Part shown: in pieces, positions 32,555-44,993 of the stretch
Layout: each line of letters begins with the position of its first letter
Numbering within the stretch: position 1 is the first letter of the stretch
Source of the DNA: Laccaria trichodermophora
Lineage: Eukaryota > Basidiomycota > Agaricomycetes > Agaricales > Hydnangiaceae
Assembly (NCBI GenBank): GCA_018417955.1
Contig: JACTVC010000037.1
Coordinates: 310,001-374,000, forward strand
Direction: 5' to 3'
Length of the DNA stretch: 64,000 nucleotides
Made by a program: the position numbers and the translations under genes
The notes under the pieces: model-generated
Database searches by the model: none
Seen by the model: only the letters and a program-made list of their open reading frames with translations
What the model was told of the DNA's origin: nothing

Positions 32555-34973
32555 TTACGGATGATAGTACCCCCCAAGTCCTAAAACGCCAATAGTAGTC
32601 CCAACAGTGGCCTCCTCACTCGCGCGCACCATGGAATTCTTGAAAAGCTCGCTCCTCCCAAAATCAATGAGCCTGAAGCTGAACACCCGGCCTCGAGGAT
32701 TAGACGCCATCTGGTTGATCGTGCGAAACATGGGGAACTCGGTTAAAGGACCAGGCTGGAAGAGAACGTTGCGCGGTGCGACAGAGTTGTGAACCCATCC
32801 TGCGTGATGGAACCGATAAAATAGAGATGCACATTCGTGTCTGAAAACAAATAAGATCTGGTGAGTGAGAAAGAAAGGTTGGTTGTTAGGGCTTACTTAT
32901 CGTCGATATTGAGCGCGTTGATGCTGATAGGACTTCCACAATTTTCCATGAGAATGATCGGGCTACGATAAACGAAATTTTCCTCATCTTCACTTTCATC
33001 TTCACTGTCGTCTGTTACGGGTTCGCTCGCCATGGAGGCGTCGTCATCGACATCAGCCGCGTCAGACTGAACAACTTCATCAACACCGGCTTCCCTCTTC
33101 TCCTTTCTCACTGGGATATCCTCAACTGGGACGTAATGTCCATAATACTGAGGCACAAGCGCACCCACAGGTACCGGCTCATGCAAAGGCGGGACAACGT
33201 TATACCCATTCCAATGCTGGAAAAAATGGTCAGGGAACGCCTGGTAATTGCGCGCCTCCCTATTCAGGTGAGCGTCACCCTGCATGGACAGTTTCGCTGT
33301 GACACGAACGGTGGCACGAAGTGGATGTTTAAACCTAGCATGTTCCGAGAGGTGGACGCAGTACCCACCCCGTGCAGGATTCTGATACCCGACCGTGGTG
33401 CGGACGATGCGGACGGGACCTTCATAGACTAATTTGTTGAGCTCTATGCGCTCTCTCAAAACGTAAATATCAGGTTCTTCGTGCATAGTCGTCACAAATT
33501 CAGGCCGGACGTATTCTTTGAGTACAACTTCCCCGCGTTTAGTGGTCCATTTCGGGTCTGTCCCATCTGCGTCCTCAGCAGAAATAATTTTCTGGGCTTC
33601 ATCAATGACGCATTGTTCGCAGAGGACATCTGGGACGAGGATGTCGCGAGGGATGTCCCACTCCGCGTGATAAGCGAAAGAGTGGTTCCCTTTGCCTGCC
33701 ATGTGGGAAGGCGAGAGGTACAGGTGGGCTTCTGCAGGAGTAATAAGAAGAGGAGGAGGCTCGTGCATGACATATACCCAGGGTTCGGTTGGACCAGGGG
33801 TGGGGTCAGCGTCGCCCTGGATATAAAATCCGTACGGTGGTAATTTTGAAGAATGACCTTCAGGTTTAGCACTCTTCCGAAGAGCTTCCTCAAATTCCTG
33901 GTCTGAGATAAGTTTCTTCTTTTCCTTTTCCATTTTCTCTTCGCCAGCTGAAGAGACGGTGTGCCTATAGGTGTGAACAATGTCGGGTTGTGAAGACCAT
34001 GATTGGGCAGCCTTAGAGTGTTCCCCATTACTACCACGTTGAACTTGGAGCAAACGGAACGGGTCATGAACGTAAAGAGTCGTTGGCAGAAGGTGCAATG
34101 GAAGGCGTTGTTGAAGAATCGGTAAAGATGTAAACGTCGCATCGAACGGCTCCTAACAAGAAAAGGAAAAATCTTAGACAAGATGTGGAGAACGCATAAA
34201 GAGAACACCAACGTGACGAGAAAACCCCTTCTCTTTTCCTTTCCCCCCCCGATCAGACCCTCTTAACATCTCCGATATCCCCGTCCGTTCCCTGTTTTCA
34301 GTGGTCTCGACAAGCTTCACGATATCACAGGGGAAGATCTCCTGCGGATCTTCCTCCTCCTCCGCAAGCTCCAACTCGTCCTTTGCGTAATCCTCTCCGT
34401 TCGCTTTCATCCACGCCGCGAGCTTGCTCCCAGTCGACGTCGTCTGCAGCCCGCCAAAATCGGGCATACGTCGAACGTGATAGAAATCAAAGAGCGTCGC
34501 GCCCCAGTGCTGTATTTTGTTGGCAGCCATCTTTCCTAGCGTGCTGTTATCAGGCGTGATTGCCTTTCCTTTTGGGTCGCGAGGCCAACTGGAAAAGATG
34601 AATCGTCGTCGAGTGGTTGGTGCCTGAAGACGGCGGATGCGATCGGCTTCCTTCTCTTTGTTTGTGGCGTTCTCTGAGACTTTGGATGGAGTATCGGACT
34701 CGGCGTGCAGGAGAATGAGGCGATCAAAAAAGTCTTGTTTGGATTTACGGGGTCGTCTGCTGTTGAAGACTTCTTGCTTTAGTTTCTCAAACTCTTCAGG
34801 TGTGTAGGGGAAATCTTTCCCCCAACGGTCACTGTCAGCGTTCGAGCTGGGTATCGCGTCGATTTGGATGGCTGAGCCACTCGATGGCTCGACATCTATT
34901 TGAACTGAAAATGTCTAAATCTTTCGGATTATGGATGGTATAGAATAAACTTACAATCTGGCTTAAGCGGCAT
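32555..34973 (-). CDS. Fungal kinase-like domain protein
   Basis: Large Agaricomycete protein with a divergent protein-kinase-like C-terminus. Start 34973 (MPLKPD), then a GTAAGT...TTTCAG intron and an N-terminal half containing WGKDFPYTPEEFEKLKQEVF, KMAANKIQHWGATLFDFYHV and an acidic patch. The long exon 32893-34098 holds PTTLYVHDPFRLLQVQRGSN, a charged linker, NREARNYQAFPDHFFQHWNG (alpha-C-like Glu), VVPPLHEPVPVGALVPQYYG and SPIILMENCGSPIS (hinge-like). The last exon gives FHHAGWVHNSVAPRNVLF, where HNS replaces HRD, and FRLIDFGRSELL, a DFG motif. Stop at 32555-32557. The HRD substitution makes catalysis doubtful. The splice near 34265-34150 is not resolved. Confidence 0.8.
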
Positions 34974-35175
34974 ATGTAGGTCCTAGGAGATGTGTAATGA
35001 AGGTGGAAGGAAAAGAGGGTAAGAAAGGAGAATCAATACGCGACGCACGTGACGGTGATGAACTGTGAGAGTCACATGATAGTACGTCCCGGCCCGGGGA
35101 AAGTTCGCAGTCCAAAGTTTAATAGCGTAATAGCAGGCATTCCTTCAGCCACCACCACACTCGTGGCACAAAGAC

Positions 35176-35746
35176 GATGGCAGCTCCCTGGCCCCTATGG
35201 CTTACCAACTCTTTTGTATCTGCCAATCAACCTCAATTTTCCGACAATGAAAGTGTCTACTATGGCCCATACACTTGACTCCTCTACCATCTTTTCGGCA
35301 TAGAAAATCCTTTCGAAGTCACTCCTCAGTTTCACATCCCCCAGACGGCCCGTGACTCGATCTGTGTTGTTCCTTTGCTTGTCGTGGAGCTGAATAAACA
35401 TCCCGTGCTCTTTATCGAAGTTAAATCGCCAGGATCCTTTATCTTGGACTCTGAACGTAAGGAGGCGGATGATCACATGCGTGACCGCTTCCGCACCTTT
35501 CGCAATAGCGTTGTTACGCCCAGGCTTCCCGGCATCAGTGCATTTGGAACTCGCCTGGCCTTTTATGAGTATGTATCCGCAACCACACGGATCACTCCGC
35601 CAGGGATTGCACCTGATCCAGGATACATCAACGACGTGGCTCCCGCTGAACGATGGACCCACGATCTCCTTGATCCCAACGGCGCGGCTCGAATTCGCCA
35701 GGTGGTCCAGGACGTCTTGGCCATGTGTCAGGCTGTGGGCAATTGA
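35176..35746 (+). pseudogene. Kinase-associated conserved ORF with one internal TGA
   Basis: Single-exon frame MAAPWPLWLTNSFVSANQPQ, then FSDNESVYYGPYT, a TGA at 35276-35278, then LLYHLFGIENPFEVTPQFHI, VELNKHPVLFIEVKSPGSFI, RKEADDHMRDRFRTFRNSVV, TRLAFYEYVSATTRITPPGI and LDPNGAARIRQVVQDVLAMC, stop at 35744-35746. It resembles the short Agaricomycete proteins often found beside kinase-like genes. The VLFIEVKSPGSF pattern recalls restriction-endonuclease-like folds, but I make no functional claim. The single TGA fits a CGA (Arg) codon changed by C-to-T. The rest of the frame is intact, so inactivation is recent or the strain is polymorphic. Confidence 0.65.
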
Positions 35747-36114
35747 AGCTTGTGATGAGCGTGAGCATCGCGTTTATGCCCATTGCCTATGCGTTGATAC
35801 AGGCAGCGACTCTGTAGGGTGGAAGAACATGGAACCATCGGACAAGGCAATTAAATGAATGGACGTTGCAGTATTGCGGGATACGCACGCGTAAAATAGC
35901 ACATCTGTGCCGGTGGAGAGATTGAAACACCAAAGGCACCATCTATCTTGTCCCATCCTCATCTCACGCGTCAGTGATACCCAAATGACACCATATCCAT
36001 CGTCACACAAGTCAATCGTTCGTGAAGGATATTTTCCGGTAATTTGAGGGTAATTCAGGTGTAGCGTCGCTCGCTTTGTGCTAGACGAATAGTGGTTTGG
36101 GGAGGGACTTCTGA

Positions 36115-36265
36115 CTTTGAAGTGATATTAACACAGTGGTCAGGACACGGAGACAGTGCGTCATTTGGCGTTGTACATGGAGGCCTGAGCGCCAAATGCA
36201 TTTAGAAATGGTCCGCCATCGGGCCGTGTATAATGACATTGGCTGTATTGGTGGCAAGGGAAGAA
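36115..36265 (+). repeat. Dispersed repeat, copy 1
   Basis: About 150 bp with clear similarity to 47450-47605 in the same orientation, sharing GTCAGGACACGGA, CAGTGCGTC, TTTGGCGT, ATGGTCCGCCATC and GTGACATTGGCTGT-like blocks. Identity of the parent element is unknown. Confidence 0.75.
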
Positions 36266-36583
36266 CATTCAAACTTGATTCAAACTCTCCTGAGCCGTCT
36301 ATTTTGATTTTTCAAATCAAAACTGATGGAATGGCTGCGGGGGGATATAAGAAATCAGCCAAGAATTGCGTGAAGGCTTCCTCTGCTTCTCTCCGGCGCA
36401 TCCCTTCTTTCGAACCTTGAAACCATCATTACTCTCTTACTATTCCATCAGTGTTCACTAATGCTCCACCTGGGTCCCCACGCCGCCATTGGAAGTCACC
36501 CACCTCGCTCGCTCTCCCTTGTCGCCGTTCAAACGTTCTTTAACGTTCAAGCATCAGGAAAAGGTTTATCCGTGGATCATATG

Positions 36584-39500
36584 TCACGGAGGATGCTGGG
36601 TCGGCTCGCCATTATTTGAAAAATACGATCCCCACTCTTCTAGTCTTCATACAAAGCAGAAGTGAAAGTGAGTATTTGCCCCAAGAAGAGGAAATGAAAA
36701 CGTACGCAAACCCAGCCGGAGCGGTAGACCACGTCGACATTAAATCTGGGTCGATGTGCGAAGTTTGCGGTTGTTCAGCATACCTGTCCACAAGCCTAAG
36801 ATGAGAACCCTGCGGTGCATAGATCATCCCACCACCGCCCAATGGCTGGCCCCTGTACATCCCCATACTATTCACTGACAGGGAAGAGGCGGCATGTGAC
36901 GTGCTTGATATTCCGGGGGCAGCATAGGATCCCCCACTTGGATTTGACGACCCGGCGTAGGAGCTTCTATTTGATCTCGTGTGCGCGACACGAAAACCTG
37001 TGTCCGAATCCGGCGCCCCTGGATGGTAATTGAGTGGTGCAGAGTGATTATACATCGCGCTCGAGCCCGGTGTATCCAACAAACTCCCAGGCCCACCGCC
37101 AATCTGCATTGAAGATTCTGTTTCGCTGACAATGGGATACCGGTAGCTGAACGTGGAGGTCCTGGATGTGTCAGAGTTCCCGATTATTGAGGAAGTAACG
37201 TTTGAGGTGCTACCCCCACTCCCACTCGCAAGCCGGGTTGGAGAATACCAGTAGCTATAGTCAAAAGGCGGCTGCCCGGTCATCGAGAATTTGTCACGTG
37301 AAGACAATATTGCGAGTTCATTGCTGTGCATCGGTAGCCTATAGCACTCCAACGGCTGGGGTGGCTGAAGACTATCCGATGAGCGCTGTGCATGGAGCGG
37401 TATGTGCGCCTGCGATAACTGCGGAGGAGGAAGAAGTTGGAGTTTGTCTTGCCTTTGAGGCTGGTCTTCGTGAGCGGCGGATCGCGTCTCTTGTGGCAAC
37501 GGTAGCTGTCTCATGGGTATAGACACATGCATGTTTACGTGTTGTAAACCAGAAGTGTTTCTTGGGACGTCGCTTGGTAATAGGGAATCATCCTCGAGGG
37601 GAGAAAGAGAGGCCATAGGGGGGGAAAGAGATGCCATAGGGACCTCAGAATCCCATCCGCGCTTGTTCGTAGATGGATTGGGCTGTGAGAGAGGAGGGTT
37701 TCCGATGTGCGTTAACTCGTATAGGCTATCCCTAAACCAAAAAATATATATGAATGCACAAAGAAGGGCTGGAGAGAAACATACCAGCAGCGACCTGCTG
37801 AATGCCACTGGTCCTCGGCCTTCCTTAGCATCCGCATGCATTTGTAAACATCTGACATTTCTTTATCCGAATCTATTGGCAGACCCGAGCGCTTCCCTCC
37901 CCTGATGCTCATCAGCAATACAACCCCGGATGTGAATGTAGGTAACTAGTAGGGCAATTAATGTCAGCCGCGATCATCAAATGCAGAGTGATGCTTACCT
38001 GAAGTAGCGGCGGAAGGATGAAATTCCTCTTCTGCAGAACGTCAGCGATATGGCTACATGACCTTGCGGCATTCGTGCAGATGGACAGGGAAGGAATTGG
38101 AGAGGGTGACGACTTGTTTTTCGATGGCATGAATGGACGATGGACAAGAATCTGGGTATAATAGTAGATCCCGTATAAGACGATAGATTGCTTGAAAAAT
38201 CTGTGGTCTTCGCGATTTGGATCCCAGCGCACTTTTAAGTTCGACCGCATCGTGAATAAGTCAAGTTAAAGCGAGCGATGACATCACGTACAGTGATCCG
38301 GGATTGTGTCCACCCATTCATTGAGGGCCGAGTCAAGCTCCGCCACTACATTATGCGTCTCCCGCTGAGGGCTTAAGACAAGCAAGCTTTTGGACTTGTT
38401 GATCGGATACTGCGCAGAGTAAGTTTTGAGTTTTGTATCAAAGATGCCATCCGAACAGATCAAACTTACTATTGTACGCAAGGCGTAGCTTGCAATCTGG
38501 TGTAGCTTGATGTCGAGAATGAAGTAACTGATAAGCGAAGGTTTATTTGTGGGTTGCTTGAAACGCTGAGAAGGATCTGGATGTTCCCAGTATTCGTCAT
38601 CACACTCAATGGGCATGTCAAGGTCAAAGCTGGAAAATCAACCTCAAGATGAAGAATTTAGAGTACGGAGATAAGACTTACTCTTCATCTTGGATTGCAC
38701 AGGGGCGACCGAGAGCAGGACTAAAGTCTATATCCAAACAGACCAGAAACCTGTGATGCACAGCTCGTCAGATGTAATTCGTGATGTCTGACTTGTGATA
38801 GTACCAGAAGGCGCGCTTCCACAGCTCGTCCTCTACGGTCATCACATGGTCCCGTGCTTTACGCCTATGTGCGCCTACCTCCTGTGCCAACCGAATACCG
38901 ATGCCAACCATGGACCAGCACGACAGAGGAGCAGAAGAGTCTTTCAAGAACATTACCGAGAGCTGGAGAATACGCTCAGATAAATAAAGGATGAGAAAAC
39001 AGTAACTTACACAGTAGAATTGTATGTCGTACAGTGAAGGGGAGACTAAGAGCGACCCAACTGTCTGCACTTGCTCAAACCACTTCCAGCCACGGGAATG
39101 AAGTGAATCCTCTCCTTCAAAGAATACTCGCGGATCCTCTGAGAAGCGTGATCCGATTGCGCAGACAAGGAGAAGGATGCGTGCAAAGCCGGTATTTGTG
39201 AAATGTAGATCTTCTGCAAAGGATCTCTCAAAAGTTGGCCGATGAAGGACAGGATGATAGAGATTGAAGTGCATGAAAAAAGCCTCGACGAGTTGCTCCA
39301 TGAGATCCCGATCAGGAAATAATTGTATCGGTGGGTTGTCTGCGCCTCCAAGGCATCTTTCCCACTACAAGATATGAGAAAGATGGCTAGTTACATAGAA
39401 AAGGACGAGACGAACGGATTGTGGTGCAGAAAATTCGGGACGCTTGTAGTCAACACTCGTTGGAAGAGAGACTTTGAAGTTGTCGCTGCCCTCGTACTCA

Positions 39501-40369
39501 CTCTTCATCTCTATCGTGGTCTGAAGGAGACTAATTCCACTCAATTTCCCGCATAATCTGTCTTCGATCTTGTCACTGGGGCTATCCGAGGCGATGTCAC
39601 GTTTCTTCAGGTTTTCTACGAGAGTTGAATTAACAAAATCTTTGTCTTGCTGGTCGGCGCTGGGTTCACCGACCCTACTGATGACGGATGTGGCTACATT
39701 GACAGAGCGCGGCAAGGAAGCGGAGCTATGAACTTGCTCTCCTTTCACAGCGGTGTTGGGGGAATGGCTTTCTCGGTCTGTGGCGATGTGGAGCTCTTTC
39801 AAAATGTTCTGGTCTGGGCATAACTAGTTGAAATAATTGGGCTAGGTTTGTTTTTAGTGGATTGTTCAACGTACACTCCGCAAAACCTCTTCCAGTATTT
39901 CCACACGACGTTCCAGTATTTCCACGCGACATTCCAAGTTTTCCACGTAGCTGGACAGGGAATCAGACTTGTGAGTGGGAGACTAGGGATATACAAACCC
40001 CTTTGGAGGACCTCGTTTCTAAACAGCGAGAGTTACCGACAACCTCCAGTGAATATATCATGGACGGACTCACCTTCGCTGATTCAACATATGTACAATC
40101 GAAACTGCATGTTATACAGTTTGAACAACGCTTTCCGGCCGTTTGGAATCCGTCGCCTGATGAAATATTAGTGATGAAATGTCGAGAAGAGGCCGCCTAT
40201 TTGCATACATCGGACTAGAGATGACGAAGCTTAGGTCAGTGGCTAAACAAACGATAGACACTGATGCACTTTTCTTCCTCCTGCAGATGTCACATGCTCG
40301 TTGTATCCTTCGCTTCTTCTGAGTTTGAAGCAGACCAAACGTGTTGAAGTCCTCATCTTCGGACGACAT
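36584..40369 (-). CDS. Zn2Cys6 fungal transcription factor with middle homology domain
   Basis: Nuclear DNA-binding regulator. Start 40369 (MSSEDEDFNTFGLLQTQKKR). Splicing short introns builds the binuclear cluster: RACDICRRKKIRC, then DGFQTAGKRCSNCITCSFDC, giving spacing C-x2-C-x6-C-x9-C-x2-C-x6-C. A linker KRGPPKGYVENLE and a coiled coil (RVEILERRVEILEEVLRS) follow, then LCPDQNILKELHI. The Fungal_trans domain shows FFMHFNLYHPVLHRPTFERS, CWSMVGIGIRLAQEVGAHRR and EDHRFFKQSIVLYGIYYYTQ. The C-terminus is Ser/Gln/Pro/Gly-rich (activation-type). A final intron (about 36612-36672 on the plus strand) leads to LEEWGSYFSNNGEPTQHPP and TGA 36584-36586. About ten introns. Target genes cannot be inferred. 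Confidence 0.88.
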
Positions 40370-43300
40370 GGTGATGGTGCGGAGGTGAAACTCGGATGCG
40401 ATACATATCAAGCTTTGTCATTAAGTATTGTTGTGCAATGTGTATGCACAATCAATGCACAACCCAGACGGATCAACATGATCGGTTCTCGCGATCATCG
40501 ATCAGCGCTCAGCGCTCAGCCCTGGCTTGGCCGCTTCGGATCGTCAGAGGACCTACACAGGCTGGGATCGTTTCTCATAAGTCCTATGTCTGAAAATTCG
40601 TTGACTGCGGTACTGGTGAGTTTGATTCAGTGTATTCGGGTTACTATTCCTCCAAGAGCGCCGTGTATTCGTTCATCGAGTCAGATTAGTTCCACGTGTT
40701 TAACTTTCGGCAAACTGCGAATTTTTTGGATCCAGGGTCACACTATGGCTTTGCCAACCCACAGGAAATCCGCGTGTGAAGAAAGTGGACTTTCGGTGGA
40801 TTCAAATTCTATGTCTGTATTGGTTTCGCGCTTCCATCGGAAAAAGTGAATTATATTGTCAAGGCTCACGTCAGTTTTGTTGAACACAGCAGTTTGAGTA
40901 CAAATGTCGACCTAGCCTTGATTAAATCAACCCTACACAGTTAAAAGCGCCTATCGTAACCCTTTCCGATTTCATAAATAACCATTTTTGAGGCGAGGTA
41001 GGAATTAGCTGGAAAAGAATCTGCTCTCTATCCAATCATGAGGAGGCTTTAACTTGGGAATTTGTGGCGAAGAGATAAGGTCATGGGAAGTACCTGCCAT
41101 TCCCCGGAATTTCGAATGTTTCTTCTTATCTTTTTTTGTGTACCCTCTGCTCCAAGAATGGAAGACGTTCCAGGCCATCCGTCTTCTTTAGAGTTTCATG
41201 TCAAAAAAGATCAACTCGGCTGAGTTCCATCCGTATAAATTCCGTTCTCGTTTTTGAACTTCTTCTCTGCCCTGTAGAAACCCATGGTATGGCTCGGTGC
41301 ATTGGTGGGTCCGATAGGGTCGAGACTGAATGACCAATCTCCCAGGGGTAAAATGGGGTACGCTCGTCTTTCGCCATGAGCTTCACGCGGGGATCATCCA
41401 TGGTGCAGATTTCCTATTTGCTTCAATGTCACACATGTCCAAAGATGGCATGAAGATCTCAGCACTAAAGCTAATAAAGGCGCACACAAAAGCTCTTTCG
41501 TATTTTAGAGTTTCGGAACATCACTCGATCAGGGTAACCCCCCGATTCCTCCGATCGAGACCACTGATTAGCAATGGTGATTGTTTTCCGAGAACGCCCT
41601 TAAGGTATTTGGACGCGTTTCATTTCACGACAACTGGATCTATGTTGGAATGTCAAAAAAAAATATACCAGCTCCAACCTGGTCCAACACCGTTTGACAT
41701 CAGCACCCGCATGCACATAATGAGTAACACATATTGACAGATATTGACCCTTCCAGCCGCTCACAAAGCGAAATTGTTACCATAACATTGTAGATCTTTT
41801 AATATCCCCATTCGAACGTGATATTGACTTCTTGTCGAATTCAGGTGAAACGGGTTGCCAATAGGAACATCGGGAATTTATTTTTGCCCTAAGAGGCTTG
41901 ATTTGGGAGTAACTTGAAGAAAGAGGTTATAAAGTGAAGTTAGGGAGAGGGACGCAACTTTAAACCTAAAATTGAGTGTCGCTTGAACCTGTCTGTGTAA
42001 AGAATATTTTCTTAGCTAAACGCTGCGCACTAAAGGCCAACTAAAGGTCCAGCATCAGCGTCAGCATCAGACCATCAAAACAGCCGCCAACTTTGAATGT
42101 GGCTAATAGTTTTAAGTATTCCTATACAAGCCTATACACCGCGAAAACTGATCTACAAGTTGCAATCTCTCATGTTTCAGAACAGATATCAGGCCTGTTT
42201 CTTGATTTCCCTTGGGAGGGTAAGTAATATAAACCCTTGGTGGGCACAGGTTGTCCTTAGTCATGGTTTTAACATCGAAAGGTATGCACAATTTATAAAA
42301 TTACAGTGGTGTTCGGAAGCGAATTTTTGGCGATAATTCTTGTCCATGCTTTGTTTATTTCGGGAAAAGAAGAAAAATGAAGGCCGTGATTTCTTTGGAA
42401 AAGAAAAGATAAAACTCACCATCAAAGATATAAGTAGTTTCTCTTTGAAACCCACCTGCTCATACAACTTGCATTTGCCTCATCTTCTTTGCACTGGTGT
42501 ATTTTTTTTGTTACATCTACATGCCAGATGTAAGCAACTGGAAATAAAAATTTTAGATGGAATGTTTTGAAAGGTATAAGCTTTGGATGAGGTATATGGA
42601 AATGCACGATTAATGATAAAGAAATGGGTTCTCAAATGAAGGGAGGCCAGTCGAATGGATTGTGTATGGCTTGTCATTCAAGTTGTTAATTCACTGGAGA
42701 AAAATTGAGCGGTGACACAAATGCCACAACATGAATTAACACGAAGCTTAATAGGAAATACCACAAATTGGTGGCTGGCCAAGTTCACAAAGACTCGCTT
42801 CAACAATGGCATGACGACCAGCGTCTGCATTCCCAAAAACCTGTAGACGACCATGGGGCGTGACGGTATCAAACCTGGGATAACCACAACTGATAATACA
42901 GCACTTCGAATCCTATCATCCAATAAGCCTCCTTCAGAGCAGAGGAGCCCAATCAACAAACCCCGGGTCACCCAGTATCGGCGGGTGTAGTCAGCCAGCG
43001 AAGGATACGGCGGGAACGATGGCTATCCTGAAGCCCGTTCGAGCTCAAGATGGGTTGCAGAAACTTGCCACATCGCAGGCTCACCCACGAGGACGGCTGG
43101 GGGCTTGGGACTCTTCCGCAACCATGCTATGGTACGCCTGGTAACGGGGTAAAATTGGACATACTCCCCGTTTAAAATAATATGCAAGAACGCACCAAAG
43201 TAGCAAAAAACACCGCTTTTACGTTTCGGGATCGTCCTCGTCGCCCGGGTGGGGGTACTGCAATACAGTACTTGCGCCGCTGAGAGGAGTAAGGGAGAAA

Positions 43301-44993
43301 CGACTACGCTTTGGGCTGTCGTTGCGTCGTCGTCGGTGAAGGCGGGGGCAGTGTTTGACAGGGCGATTTCGGATTTGCAATAATCCGAAGATGAGACGCA
43401 TGAACTGAACACAAAGAAAACGAAGAGACACACCCATTCCTCATCCTTGTCACGCTTTACCTCATTGAATGCCTTCCTTGCTTCAGAAAGAAACCGCCAC
43501 AGGATTCTGGCGGGTATCGCGGTCCCGCCCAACTCATGAGCAGTGTTTGGAACGGCCAAGCCCCCAAACGCTTGGAAACCGTGAGAGGGTGCTTGGGGAG
43601 TAACATGGTGTGTCGAAGGACCCTGAAAGACATGTGGGACGCGAGCGGTGGCGGGCTAAGGGGAGATGGGCGTCGAGGAATGTAGTACCGTGGGTCGCGG
43701 ACTCGCGGGGTTTAAAAGGGGCTGGTATTAAGGTCGTCAACTCGTTAATACGTCGTTATGGGTGTGCTGGATATTGTAGACAAGTTGTAGAGCGCCGTTG
43801 AAGTCGAAAAAAGCAGAAGGTTACTTGTATAGTACTTACTGTGAACTGGTTGTGGGCAATTTTACAGATCTGTCTTAGTAAAAAAAGAGGATCAACGACA
43901 TGCCCCCCGTTAAACCGTTTACATACCAATAAACTATTAAGTTCGAGACTTGTGCTGTCGACGCAGCTGAGCCTGTTGTAGAGAGCCGAGATTGTTGAGT
44001 CTTGACTTCAAACTTGGTCTTGAGTCTTGAAGCTTGAAGATTGACAGGCGTTGAACGTTAAACGTTTGAACGTTGAGCATCAGAGTTGCATCACAGCAAG
44101 GCCTACATGATACATCACAATGACATGACGCGAGAACGATTGATCACATGATGTCATTGTTAATCTGGCAACGATCGATCATCCGCTACTAAGCACCAGC
44201 TTTCAAGTTCATGAACTTGATGAAGTGTTCCACTGCTTACTAGCGCGGTTCTTCTCCTGGCTCAAGTCCAATGTTCGAAATCATTCCGTTTCTTACGCAA
44301 CGTAGCGCTGAGTCAGTGCTAGCATTCTCTCGAGTCTCGCTGGCCTCAGCCTCCTTCCATGATTTATAATTTTTGCCGGGGCTAATGAACTTCTCTGAGG
44401 TCTTCTCGTACATCTCTTCCCTTTCTGAATCAGCGCTCCATTTTCCTTTTGCGGGGAAAGTTTAGTCATCCAGCATAACTCGAAGCCACAACACTTCCAC
44501 GAAAAAACTATTACCTAGCTGGCGCCTGACTTCTCCCCGACTTTATCCGCTCACGACGCCTTTAAAGCGTCCTTCTTCCCCTCGGTTGTCGGTTTCGCGG
44601 CGCTTTGACGGATAATAATATGCATCGGTGTCTTGTTGAATGAGCGATTATTGTACGTTCCACCTCGGTTCCAGTACTTGAATTCCGGTGATAATCTCCT
44701 TCCGACAATCTCAATAGTATTGCTGTTGGCTAGTGTTGGCCCTATGCAAGGTCGTCAAGGGATCTTCAATTCAAATAACCAAAAATCGATGTAGGTTCAC
44801 GCAAGCACTTTCGGATACTTGTCGGCTCTCAGCTTGGGCTTACTTTCGTGACGACGGCTCGGTATCAGATGTTGCCAGAAGGTGCTTTGCTCCATCCGCA
44901 ATCAATGGATGTCGAGACCAATAAATAGTACCAGGCGGCATTCAGTTGAGCACAAGACTCTTCTCTGTTGAATAATTTCTTTGCTTTCAAACT
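40370..44993. other. Gene-poor region
   Basis: No recognisable gene. Minus-strand frames at 42678-42971 and 43023-43559, and plus-strand frames at 40301-40849 and 41330-41737, are open but lack similarity I can name, and their splice patterns do not extend them. 40301-40369 overlaps the regulator's first exon. 43980-44100 is rich in TTGA/TCTTGA words. The last few hundred bases are the upstream region of the GH12 gene. Confidence 0.45.
44929..44938 (+). promoter_or_regulatory. TATA-like box of the GH12 gene
   Basis: CAATAAATAG lies about 55 nt before the GH12 start codon, a normal distance for a fungal TATA element with a short leader. Position-based inference only. Confidence 0.4.

Noticed and set aside
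40301..40849. 182-codon plus-strand frame
   Set aside because: It overlaps antisense the first exon of the Zn2Cys6 gene and has no similarity or composition typical of a protein.
42678..43559. Two adjacent minus-strand open frames as a possible gene
   Set aside because: No recognisable domain, no consistent splicing between them, and overlapping plus-strand frames are equally open.
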